Source: Homalodisca vitripennis (Eukaryota > Arthropoda > Insecta > Hemiptera > Cicadellidae). Taken from it: a DNA stretch of 64,000 nucleotides. The notes beneath the pieces were generated by a model that ran no database searches, had not been told where the DNA came from, and saw nothing but the letters and a program-made list of their open reading frames with translations. This document shows positions 11,241-20,625 of this stretch, piece after piece (the first letter of the stretch is position 1; each line of letters starts with the position of its first letter). The translations under genes were made by a program, and so were the position numbers. The stretch spans positions 147,040 to 211,039 of the forward strand of contig NW_025776225.1 of assembly GCF_021130785.1 (NCBI RefSeq), written 5' to 3'.

Positions 11241-11450
11241 AATTTTGAAACGTGAACGTGGAACGTAAAACGTGAACGTGGAACGTAAAAACGTGAACGT
11301 GGAACGTAAAAACGTGGAACGTAAAAACGTGAACGTGGAACGTAAAACGTGAACGTGGAACGTAAAAACGTGAACGTGGAACGTGAACGTGAAACGTGAA
11401 CGTGAACGTGAAACGTGGAACGTGGAACGTAAAAAAACGTGAACAGATTT
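11241..11450. repeat. ACGT-rich minisatellite inside the Polinton
   Basis: Irregular tandem repeats built from ACGTGAACGTGGAACGTAAA (about 20 bp) and shorter versions of its sub-blocks. It begins about 12 bp upstream of the ATG of the minus-strand PLA2-containing gene and runs toward the ATPase 3' end. Base composition is much richer in G and C than its neighbours. Because it fills the presumed promoter space of that gene, it may have a regulatory or replication role, or be slippage debris. The ACGTG core is also a common transcription-factor half-site (general knowledge, not evidence of use here). Confidence 0.9.
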
Positions 11451-11583
11451 ACCGTTTTTAAGTTGTTTTCATAATGTAAAAAAAAAATTTAAGATAATGT
11501 AAAAATAATTGTAACAAATATTTTATCAAGTAGATTTGTCAGACCACTGAGCAGCATTTATATTAGAAAATTTATTCAAATAT
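11451..11583. other. AT-rich spacer between minisatellite and ATPase gene end
   Basis: No coding content. It includes an A10 run and lies between the last minisatellite unit and the ATPase stop codon at 11,584-11,586. Confidence 0.4.
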
Positions 11584-12215
11584 TTACCATTTTTTAGGCT
11601 TCAAAGTTAGATTAATAGTTAAAAATCCATAGTCTTCTTTCCAAATTTTATCACATAATTCATTAAAGTGGTTAAAACTCATATCACATCCCACATAATT
11701 GTTGTAAATCTTTCTCGAATAGTGATTGTCTTGCTTAAAAACACACAACATAATCAGATTATTTCTAATAACTTGTTTATCAACCTTTGAAAAGCATTGG
11801 GAAAGATAGATACAAGATATGTTTTTGTGACGAGACATTAAGAAATATTCCTTAATAACGTCCTGATTTTCCAAAATACAATCATCAAAAACGATTAACG
11901 AATTGGGTTTACATTCGCTTAACGGAACTATGTCCTCAGAAGCAATATAAAAATGTGATATTTTTTTTGTTTAAGTTCTTCTCAATATTTTTGAATCTTT
12001 GTTGTAATTTTTTGTATGCGTCTTGTTCTAAAGATTTACTAAAAACATACAAATTGGAATAAGGAATCAAACCTATTGTAGATAAAATTCAATAATAAAG
12101 TTGTTTTTCCACATCCACTTGAACCAACAATTAACAATCTGATTGGTTGATCTTTCTTATTTTCTTCAAACGTTTGAAGTTTTATCTGATCTTTTTGCTT
12201 TAAAAATTTCTCCAT
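11584..12215 (-). pseudogene. Polinton FtsK/HerA-type DNA-packaging ATPase
   Basis: The start at 12,215 begins MEKFLKQKDQIKLQTFEENK. The Walker A motif LLIVGSSGCGKTTLL follows at about residues 27-41 (near 12,120), and Walker B, PNSLIVFDDCI, lies near 11,890-11,920. The clean C-terminal frame (11,874-11,584) contains EYFLMSRHKNISCIYLSQCF, a typical sensor-like segment of the family, and ends in KPKKW. The gene is about 210 codons, usual for this small packaging ATPase, which pumps genome DNA into the capsid. Frameshifts lie between Walker A and Walker B (about 11,960-12,090). Catalytic motifs are all present. It is divergent with the minor-capsid-like gene that starts at 12,229; only 13 bp separate the two ATGs. 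Confidence 0.8.
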
Positions 12216-12228
12216 TTAAATAGCGAAA

Positions 12229-12973
12229 ATGAAGCTGTTCAAGTTGACTTCAGAAAGCTCTAAATTAGTTTTAAACTTGGAACATCCTATTCATTTAGAG
12301 GAAGAATCAAATTATTTTATCGGTTTAAGCGGTTTTTATTCTGACAATTTTGTAATAAATATTAGTGAAAGTTCTTCTTATTGTATAGGATGTAGTGAGA
12401 AGAACATAACAAAATATTATGGTTTAAACAAAGGATATTATACCTTCGATCAAATAAAAAATTCCCTTAAAAAATTATCTCAAAACATTCAAACAATCAG
12501 ATAAATCTTTAAACTTTGACGAAAACAAGTTTGAAATGCAAAAAAAATTATCTCTCTAATAAAATTCAAATAAAATCAACAGTAAGAATAATGTTTTCAG
12601 CAATTATTGTAGATTTGTTAGGGTTTGTTCAAGAAACTATTGAGCCAAATCAGGTATATTTAGGAAATAAAACGCCAAAATTTAGACCGTTCGATGTAAT
12701 TGAAGTACATTGTAATCTCGTTGAACCTAGTTTTGAAAATCATACCGAACATTTACACAAAGAATCTGAAATTTTGTACAATTTTTTTTTCCAAATGTTG
12801 CTTATGGATCAAAAATCAGTGAAAAACCGAATGAAATCGATTATATTCCAATTAGAAAAAAATATTAAAAGAATTAAAAAATTCGTTCTAACTTAACTAT
12901 ACAAGACTCTGAGGGAAATTTATTAAATAATGAGAGTAAAACAACAATATATTTAAGATTGTCGAAAGAATGA
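12229..12973 (+). pseudogene. Polinton minor capsid (penton-like) protein, frameshifted
   Basis: The start at 12,229 gives MKLFKLTSESSKLVLNLEHP, then YFIGLSGFYSDNFVINI in the first 91 codons. After an indel near 12,500 the sequence continues with IIVDLLGFVQETIEPNQVYL, FDVIEVHCNLVEPSFENH and, after another shift at a T10 run near 12,780, IQDSEGNLLNNE and LRLSKE before a TGA at 12,971. The layout (N-terminal LxLxPxIxL..Y.IGLxGF, central V..VHCN, C-terminal D..GN) matches a protein conserved in insect Polintons that is usually taken as the minor capsid or vertex protein. Family assignment is from memory; that it belongs to this element is clear from context. Confidence 0.65.
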
Positions 12974-13076
12974 TGAATCAAGGGGGGGGAACGAATCGTT
13001 CTTACCTTCAAACTTTCAAATAAACACTGTTTTCATTAATGAATCTGGGCTTTATTCTCAAAATAAAAATTACTAG
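12970..13076 (+). CDS. possible small ORF overlapping the minor-capsid stop
   Basis: ATG at 12,970 overlaps the upstream TGA (ATGATGA), a compact-virus arrangement. It reads MMNQGGGTNRSYLQTFK and then stops. A one-base shift in the G8 run or later would allow continuation to TVFINESGLYSQNKNY and a TAG at 13,074. It is too short to assign and may be the remnant of a larger gene. Confidence 0.3.
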
Positions 13077-13080
13077 TTAA

Positions 13081-13275
13081 ATGGAGACAGTTGTAGATCT
13101 AATAAATAATCAACTCAAATTCAATAATACAAAAATTTTTACGATTGTTGACGAAAATAACGAAATTTGGTTCAAAGCAAAAGATGTTGCAGAAATTTTA
13201 GAATATGAAAACACGAGGCAAGCTATCATAAATAATGTCGATAATGACGATAAAACAACTTTTGAATGTATAAAT
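13081..13275 (+). pseudogene. BRO-N domain protein, truncated by a LINE
   Basis: The ATG at 13,081 follows the previous reading frame by a few bases. Residues about 15-60 read KIFTIVDENNEIWFKAKDVA, then EILEYENTRQAI and DNDDKTTFECI. 'W(F/V)KAKDVAEILEY.N..QAI..NVD..DK' is the hallmark of the BRO N-terminal DNA-binding domain of baculovirus BRO proteins, poxviruses and phage antirepressors. After about 65 codons the similarity stops and the frame enters LINE sequence (RGSDIHSYETRGRDNYRTG), so the C-terminal half is lost or displaced. The gene belongs to the Polinton plus-strand unit. It could regulate element transcription or replication (inference from family). Confidence 0.75.
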
Positions 13276-13763
13276 TGCAGACGGACTCTATGTTTTTTCA
13301 AGTCAAAATGCAATCTCATCAGAGGTAGTGATATACACTCATATGAGACTAGAGGCAGGGACAACTACCGAACTGGGAGACACAGGACGGTAGTACATGA
13401 GCGCTTGCCTTCTCAGGCAGGAGCTCAGTTTGTCAACAAACTGCCAAAATTTCATAAAAAGTGCCGCAATGCCTAAGGCATTTAAAACTCGTCTGAAAAG
13501 TGCTTTGCTCTCAGAAGCTTTTTACAATACAGACGAGTTTATGGCACATGTTTGGGTGACCACATAATTGGCTGACTGACGCTGGTGCTAGAGTGGGAAA
13601 TTCGAATAAATGAGCAGTAGGATGGATGGAATAAATTGTATGTACGAAAGTAACCTAGATGTAATGTATGAATCCAAAATTTTAGCTTATTTTCTTCTTT
13701 GACATTTGCTATAACATGTACATGTTCTAAAGCAATAAAATTATTATTATTATTATTAACTAA
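13270..13763 (+). mobile_element. 5'-truncated jockey-like LINE 3' end
   Basis: 13,300-13,565 encodes the C-terminus of a LINE reverse transcriptase related to the copy at 24.2-26.5 kb: ETRGRDNYRTGRHRTVVHE here against ETRGRDNYRTGRHRTVVYE there. A frameshift at about 13,470 separates the last part (homologous to KALKTRLKRF). The 3' UTR ends at GCAATAAAA followed by an (ATT)n tail at 13,737-13,760. It is inserted within the BRO gene; a clear target-site duplication was not found. Confidence 0.8.
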
Positions 13764-16700
13764 TTGTAACATACTCTGTTTGGATGCATGTTAACTACAT
13801 TCAAGCAGTGTTAAAAGTAATAATTAAATCCGTTATGATAATGAAACTACATGAAAAAGATGCAACAAATTCTATTATATGAATTTATATGGCTATATAT
13901 TATGTAAGACAACATACGGGATGACTTTAAGAGTGCGCAAGAAACATTATTTTAAGACCTATAAAAAAGAAAAAGATAGACAGAAACTAATTATTTTATT
14001 GTTGTCGGATTTCTGGAACCTACACTATATCGAAATTAATGCATTGCTTTACAAGGAAAAAACACACACGCACGCATGCAAAGCTAAACAAAACACTCAC
14101 ACTTACACACACACACACACGCACGCACACACACGCACGCATGCCTTAGCGCTCTCGCATACATCCGCAACACAATACAGATACAAAAACTCAATGCATT
14201 AATTAAGAATGCTCGCACTTGTCCGTCACCACGGTATTCACAAACTACATATGAAATATTATCGCAATAATTATCACTCAACAGATCACTCAGAGTAGAT
14301 AGAAGTGAGTATAGAGTTTCAGTACAATATAATATTACTGTAATATGTTCAGGTTTAAACCATATTTTGTAAATAATATTAAAAACTTTCCAAACCGACA
14401 ATCATTGTATTGACATTTCCTTGTTAATTCCTAAGACGAAAAACACGGACGACACGGGAAATAATTCTTATTCCAGACGTGAAAGGAGACGTGTAAACTG
14501 ACAAAACGACAGACGTGGTGTGTGTGTTTGTGTATGTGTGTGTGTGAGTACATTCATGTGTTGCCGGCGTTTGCGTTTCCTAGACAGTGATTCGCTTCGA
14601 AGGGGACAAACTAAAGTCATACATTATTAATACGTTTTAGTTGGTGATTTACAATGTTAATTTCGTGACTGTATAAATATTTTTTTTAAAGCTCAGGTGT
14701 TTTATGTAACAACCTACAAATAATGATAAAATTAAATTTAAACCAAAATTCAATTGTATAATATCAGCTGCATAAAATAAAATATGATTAGATACACGTA
14801 CATCAATTAAACTCTTACTTACATTATCTTATCTATCTACTTACTTAAGTATTATAATTTGGAATTTGGTGAAGGTTCTTTTTACCTAAATGTCCGTCAA
14901 AATAATTATTTTAGGCTAGGTGCATAATATTAATAGTTTAGCGAAAAATGATTTGAAATTAATTCACATTCAACATAAGTAAGACAGAAAAATCAGTGTC
15001 CATTCTAACAAAATGTATATCTTGCTGAAGAAACACAATATTATTTTCGTGTAACATAAATAAGATTTAAAATTTATATTTGCACATTAAAAATCGCCTA
15101 TTTATCATAACCTAGCATGATCATAACCGTAACTGAACCATACATAACCCAGACAAGACTCCTACACGTACGAATAATACACAACCAGGAAAGTTGTTTC
15201 CCTACATATTTTAAACCATAATTTCATACAAATTTTTGTTTATTAAAGTTTGATGTTATACGTTACAAAAAGGGTTAAAAACCGCAGTTATACAAGTATG
15301 TTCCCGCATGTATTATAGGAAGCAGATTTGTCATTACAATTTCAGATGTTAAAAGATGAAAGATGTTACAATTATTACACGGGTGAAAGATTTCCGTGCG
15401 TTCATGTGTGTACACAGATTTGAACTTTCTGGGCCAGTGAATTCTTTTCAAAGGGTTTTAAACAGACTTGGATTAATTAATTTACTGTTGGAATAAATTC
15501 CAGGTACCGATTAGCCACATTTAATTTAGATCATTTGAATATTATTACTATTTGAACTACTACTACCCTACGTTTATGACTTTATATATAAATTTGATTA
15601 ATATAATTCGAGTGAATTTGTGAAAATTCTTAGTGCAGCAAGCAAACGACAAGAACACAAAACTTAAACAAAATGTCACAGAGAACTGATACAGTTATGT
15701 TGGAAACGACTTTTCTAAAATAACAAGAACGTAAGGAATAAAGTAATCACTTTTAAAAATATTAATTTTACATGGTAAAATTCACTTATAATAAAGGTCG
15801 TACTAGATTTCCTATTTCACATAAATAATAAAAGCTAGATAATAATAAAAAGAAAATTTATATATATATATATATATATAATTTTACAATTATTTACTGA
15901 TGGGGATGAATTTTTAAGTTAACTATTGTTCTAGAAATCACGTCAAGCCTGATTTTACAACTTTCTTATTTATGAATAATGTAAGGAGATATTAAATAAT
16001 ATTAAATACGAGTTTTTATGATAAAAATAATATTACTCATGCAAGTTCAAACTTTATGCCACAGGCCTAAACGAATTACTCAACGGTTTATTTGCCACAA
16101 ACGTGGCTTGCATATGTCACACAATACAGTAATATGTTATTACAATGGTTAAAAAAAAATGTTTTTTTATTATTACATACACCAAAATAAAACGATTAAG
16201 CGCATAGAATAACCCTCATGTAATAATTCACGCTCTATTCAAATTTCCTAAAGTGTACTATGAGTTATAAATATAAGTTAGATTTGTATTTACAGGCTTG
16301 AATTATCTTGGTATTAATTATTTTCCAGTTGAATTGTGGTAAAATAAATTGGTTGGAGAGTGCATGAATAAGCTATTGTAATTCCCCTACACGACATCTG
16401 ATACACTATCACTGAGTCTGGTCTCAGAGTACAGTGTCGTGTTAGATACCGCAGTTGATGTTATTCGTCTTCCTTTACACTTTTACTTTTAGATCGGTTG
16501 TCATCCAGTTCTTGAGTATTACTCAAACTCCACACGTGATCACGGTGTCTGGTCTCAGAGTGGAGATATGGAGGATCACTCATACTTTAAATTTTTTTCT
16601 GATTCTGGTTACTTATTGCATAGTAGATTAAACAATATTAAATCAATCTGCAGTATAATTCTTCCAATAAATTTTTGTTGAATGTAGATACCAAACTATA

Positions 16701-17139
16701 GGGTAACTGTAGAAGAATATGAGTCTCTCTGAATCTAAAAGAGGATTACAAAAACTGCTGAGTTAGAGCCTGACTTTAAGACCTATCTTCGTAAAACGAC
16801 AACGATATGAGCCGTTACTCTATAGCAGGAGTGTATCGTGCTAGTTCTGTCCATAAACACGAGGTCTCCCGCGCTCACCCTATGTCTGGCATTTATCGAA
16901 CTTGTTCATGCAGAACGTGGATGTCAGGAATTCTCATAGATTAATTCGCTACTTTCTAGTTTTACATGCACCTACTAACTGGTATTGTAACAAACACACA
17001 CAGCACATGATATAGATAACGATGATACATTCAGGACGTAAGGGTATCTGATAATTATTCATAATCCTGAAAGTGTAATTAATATGAAAACTACCTAATC
17101 TTGGATAAAATCTGGCTTCTTACCATAAACCTTTTTATC
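13764..17139. other. gene-less stretch with microsatellites
   Basis: No gene recognised. It holds a (CA)n tract at about 14,098-14,140, a GT-rich tract at about 14,517-14,548 and a (TA)n tract at 15,858-15,882. The motif CTGGTCTCAGAGT occurs twice, near 16,420 and 16,549. Open frames across the CA tract are low-complexity artefacts. No continuation of the Polinton or BRO gene is seen beyond the LINE. Confidence 0.5.
14098..14140. repeat. (CA)n microsatellite
   Basis: CA dinucleotides with interspersed CACG steps. Confidence 0.9.
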
Positions 17140-17200
17140 TTACCGTTAGCAAAGCATCGAACGTTCATTTCTGTTTCTCCGTCTGCCTGTTTTATGTAAG
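17140..17200. repeat. left part of a dispersed repeat split by the LTR element
   Basis: CCGTTAGCAAAGC..CGTCTGCCTGTTTTATG aligns with 58,620-58,690 (GCGTTAGCAAAGC..CGTCTGTCCTCATG). The alignment continues on the far side of the LTR retrotransposon at 21,651, showing that the retrotransposon interrupted this repeat. Confidence 0.55.
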
Positions 17201-17355
17201 TGTTAAATTACTAAACGTATAAAAATAAGAAATAAACTGTAATCTGCCATAACATTGAATTGTATTTTCAGAACCACATTTTTTAAAACATAAACAAAAA
17301 ACATCTGATGGATTAATTATAAAAGGCAAAATTAAATCAATCATATGTATCAATA
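17201..17355 (-). repeat. 3' LTR (155 bp)
   Basis: Identical to 21,491-21,645 except for one base. In plus orientation it starts TGTTAAATTACTAAAC and ends ATATGTATCAATA. Confidence 0.95.
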
Positions 17356-17369
17356 ATTCTCCCCCCCTA
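17356..17369 (-). promoter_or_regulatory. polypurine tract of the LTR element
   Basis: On the minus strand the sequence next to the 3' LTR is TTAGGGGGGGAGAAT, a purine run directly abutting the LTR, as needed for plus-strand priming. Confidence 0.85.
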
Positions 17370-17867
17370 AACTTCACATTTCAATAGCTGGTCAACATGC
17401 CTCCTCCAAACACTTCCATCGTCCATTTTAACTTTGTACAGTAGCGAACTTTCTTTTTCCATAATTGTTCCAAAACTCCACTTGTATCTTGAGTTGGTGT
17501 AATCTCGAGCCTGTACTCTGTCACCCACCTGAAATTGTCTGCGTACGATTCGTGTAACTTCTTGTGCATTTTTGCTATCTGGTAGTAATAGGCTCAAATG
17601 AGTTCGAACACTTCTTCCAAACATTAAGTTGTATGAGTTTGAGCCAGTTGTGTTTGGAGATTGTCGAAGTTGCATCAAAAGCCTGTATAATTTTAGCTCA
17701 ATCTTTCCCCCCTCATCTTCCATTGCCCTCAGTGATTTTTTTACTGTTTGGACATAACGCTCAGCTTGTCCATTAGACGAAGGATGGTAGGGAGCTGTAG
17801 TTTTTGTGTACAACACCATTAGCAGATAAGAACTGGCGAAATATTGTAGATGTAAATTGGCTTCCAT
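17367..17867 (-). pseudogene. LTR element pol, C-terminal integrase piece
   Basis: In the frame open at 17,867-17,367 the relevant part begins TAPYHPSSNGQAERYVQTVK. It carries the catalytic glutamate of the integrase DDE core and then a C-terminal domain (RRQFQVGDRVQARDY, and SVWRRHVDQLL) ending with a stop 12 bp from the LTR. It overlaps the preceding frame by about 95 bp. The break falls in the A5 run at about 17,803-17,807, where a single-base difference would join the frames. Confidence 0.88.
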
Positions 17868-19116
17868 TGTCTGAAACTAAGACCAAAGGAAGGCCGAATG
17901 TAGAAAACATTTTTCTTAGCTCCTTCATACACCATTCTGCTGACGTGTTTTTAGTAGGGATTACTTCAACCCACTTGGTAAAGGCGTCCACAACAATGAA
18001 ATACCACTGACCTTGTATCGGGCCAGCAAAATCTATGTGTAATCTCTCCCATGGTCCTTGAGGGGTCAGCCATGGATGATTCGGTTCTTTTGCAGGTTGA
18101 TTTTGTTTTAGTCGACATTGTTTACATGTACGTACCATTTGCTCAATATCTCTGTCAATACTTTTCCACGTGCAAAAACTTCTAGCAAGGATTTTCATCT
18201 TCTCCATGCCTAGATGTCCAACATGTAGTTCATTTAACACTGAGTGTTGTAAAGCTTCTGGAATCATTATCCTGTAGCCCTTGAATATGCAACCATTTTG
18301 TAGTGTTAGTTCGTTGTCGTGGAAACCAAAAGGTTCGACCGTCTCTCCTGTTTCAAGGGCATGTAGTACTGGTTGTAAATATTTATCTTGAGCAGTTGTT
18401 CTGGATATAAGCATACTGTCAATCTGCAATGAATCAAGTTGATTAAGTTGAAAAAGGCTGCAATCGTCCACAAAGTTTGTAGTGCTATGTTCAGTAGGAA
18501 AACGAGACAAAAAGTCAACGTTGGCATGGTCAGAGGTTCTTCTATATTCAATTGAGTAGTCAAAACCTGATAAAAAGTGTGCATAATTGAACAGTCTTGT
18601 AGCAGATATTGTTGGAAGGGTTTTGGTGGGACTGAATATTGACACTAACGGTTTATGGTCAGTCACTAAAATGAACTTTCGCCCGTAGCAGTAAGGGAAA
18701 AATTTCTTGAGTCCCCAGTAAATACCTGTTGCTTCCTTATCAATTTGACTGTATTTTTGTTCACATTTGGTCAAAGTGCGTGAGGCAAAACTAATTGGCC
18801 TCTCACTTCCATCGCTGTATCGATGTGAAAGACAGGCTCCAAGGCCCACTGGAGACGCATCGGTTGCAAGCACTAATGGGAGTTCTGGATTGTAGTGGAC
18901 AAGTACATTGTTACTGGTTATTTCCGACTTAACCTTCTGAAAGCTTTCTTCACATTTTGAAGTCCACATATAACGGTTGCCTTTCTTCAGTAAATTATTG
19001 AGTGGGTGGAGGATTGTTGCAAAATCTTTGATGAACTTGTTGTAATAGTTTGCCAGACCGAGAAATGTTCTAAGTTCACTTATGTTTTCCGGTCTTTTGC
19101 TGTTCATGATAGACAA
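17773..19116 (-). pseudogene. LTR element pol: RT thumb, RNase H and integrase
   Basis: Longest open piece, 447 codons. RT thumb and connection (ELRTFLGLANYYNKFIKDFA) come at residues 15-35. RNase H follows (LVLATDASPVGLGACLSH, then KEATGIYWGLKKF and LVTDHKPLVSIF). The integrase zinc finger H-H-C-C is at residues about 295-335 (HVGHLGMEKM..CKQC), and integrase core residues lie in LHIDFAGP and LVSDNGSQFTS. The third catalytic residue lies in the next frame. The enzymes copy and integrate the element. The first residues (SIMNSKRPENI) continue the RT of the preceding frame. Confidence 0.93.
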
Positions 19117-19150
19117 GACTTTGTCTTTGGTTTTGTGAAGTCCTTGAGCA

Positions 19151-19591
19151 TCAATGACATGCCCAAGATATTGGATACTCGTTTGAAAAAAACTTGCATT
19201 TATCTCGGTTCATCTTTAAGTTATTGTTTCTTAATCGTTCTAGAACTTTACGTAATCTAGCCAATAATTCTTCAGCTGTTTTACCCTGAACGATAATATC
19301 GTCAAAGAAACATTGTACACCAGAAAGTCCCTGCAAGGTTTTGTCCATGAATTGTTGCCAGAGAGATGGTGCTACCTTCACCCCAAACATCAAACGATTT
19401 ACTTTGTACATACCTTTATGGGGTGCTGAGTGTCTGCATGTGTGTGCACTTTCTTCGTCCATTTTCATGTGGAGGTAAGCATTAGAAATATCCAAGGTAC
19501 AAAATAATTTTCCTCCGTTCATTTGAGAGAAGATTTCTTCAATCCTGGGTAATGGATGGTTTTCGTCTTTGATCACCTTGTTTAAAGTCAC
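19151..19591 (-). pseudogene. LTR element pol: reverse transcriptase core
   Basis: Contains LFCTLDISNAYLHMKMDEES (catalytic block with the first aspartate), NRLMFGVKVAPSLWQQFMD and the active site CFFDDIIVQGKTAEEL. F(F)DD replaces YVDD/YIDD, usual for Ty3/gypsy. The C-terminal KFFSNEYPISWACH reads out of frame after an A7 run at about 19,176-19,182; the alternative frame restores QTSIQYLGHVI. It joins the preceding piece across a CCCC run at about 19,647-19,651. Confidence 0.93.
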
Positions 19592-19598
19592 TTTATAG

Positions 19599-20222
19599 TC
19601 AGCACAAATCCGTGTTTGACCGTTCGGCTTGACAACAGGTACGATGGGGTGTTCCCCAGTCTGAATGATCTACTTTTGTTATGATTCCACATTCTTCTAG
19701 TCTCGTAAGTTCATTTTCTACTTTACTTCTTAGGGAAAACGGTACTTGTCTTGGTTTTACAAATATTGGCGTCGCGCCATCAGTAAGTCTAAAATGTCCC
19801 AGATATTCAGGTATAACACCAATTTTTCCATCAAATAAGTCACTAAATTCACTTAACAAGCTTCCTAGATTTGAAGTCTGACTCGTTGTAAGACTTTTAA
19901 TCTCACCCCAATCTAATTTAACTTCTCTCAACCAGTCCCTTCCGAATATGGCGTCAACGTTTTGATCAATTAGGTAAAGTTTTCCAACAAACTTCTGAGT
20001 CTTGTACGTGCATTTAACAAATGTTACTCCTTTCGGTTTTATGGTTTCTCCTGTATAAGTTCGAAGTTCAATGTTAGTAGAAAATATTTTCTGTGGGATG
20101 GCAAGCTTTTTAAACTCGTTGTAAGACATTGTACTAAGAGCTGCACCAGTGTCTAATTCCATGGGTAATGTCCTGCCTTCGATGTTGATTGTTAACCATA
20201 AATTTGTCATTATTTCTGTCAC
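19599..20222 (-). pseudogene. LTR element pol: aspartic protease and N-terminal RT
   Basis: Protease active site MELDTGAALSTMSYNEF (DTGA) at about residues 21-37, with the flap and C-terminal part IFGRDWLREVKLDW at about 92-105. Then the RT N-terminal fingers: GVIPEYLGHFRLTDGATPIF, ENELTRLEECGIITKVDHSD and WGTP. Frame loss at the CCCC run following WGTP turns the end into unrelated residues. The protease would cleave Gag-Pol. Confidence 0.92.
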
Positions 20223-20625
20223 TAATTACATTAATCTCATATTCATTCTCACTATTCAAGTCACTTTTGTTTTCAGTTTGATGTTGTCCAGGTTTCATTT
20301 GTAATTGAGATTTACTTTGCAAACAAACACTAGCTATGTGTCCAACTTTTCCACATTTTCGACAAGTTGCATCTATGAATCTGCAGCTATTAGCACGATG
20401 GGAGGGTGAACCACAACGATAGCATTTTCCTTTGAGCTTTTCAATGGCTGAATTTGTTGAACGTGGACTAAGTAGAGGTTTTGGCCGAGGTGAGACTCTC
20501 TTAGATATGTTTTCTTTATTTGAATGTCTTTGCTGAACCTGATTTAATTCAATGTGTTCAGTACGTGTTCGGCTAACAGTCATACTTTCTGCTTTGGCAA
20601 GCTCTATAGCCGAAGCTATGTTCAC
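20134..20625 (-). pseudogene. LTR element gag C-terminus with two zinc knuckles
   Basis: Starts DIVNIASAIELAKAES-like after the frame change from the gag N-terminal piece, then carries CYRCGSPSHRANSC and CRKCGKVGHIASVC, two canonical CX2CX4HX4C nucleocapsid knuckles that bind genomic RNA. It overlaps the protease frame by about 90 bp. That overlap could be a genuine programmed gag/pol frameshift or an indel. Confidence 0.9.

Larger units (their letters stand above)
6190..13275. mobile_element. truncated, frameshifted Polinton/Maverick (virus-like DNA transposon)
   Basis: A compact block of tightly spaced genes unlike the surrounding DNA. It holds a capsid-like gene, zinc-ribbon and coiled-coil proteins, an adenain-type cysteine protease, a phospholipase A2-like protein, a P-loop packaging ATPase, a minor-capsid-like protein and a BRO-N protein. 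Protease, FtsK/HerA ATPase and capsid genes together are the established signature of Polintons and related virus-like elements. Genes from 12,215 down to 6,190 lie on the minus strand; those from 12,229 to 13,275 lie on the plus strand, so the promoters of both groups should lie near 12,220. I could not find terminal inverted repeats, protein-primed DNA polymerase B or the retrovirus-type integrase, so at least one end is lost. The right side is cut by a LINE insertion. Confidence 0.85.

Noticed and set aside
13879..14202. 107-codon frame and its antisense partner
   Set aside because: Its second half is a translated CA microsatellite and the first half shows no family resemblance.
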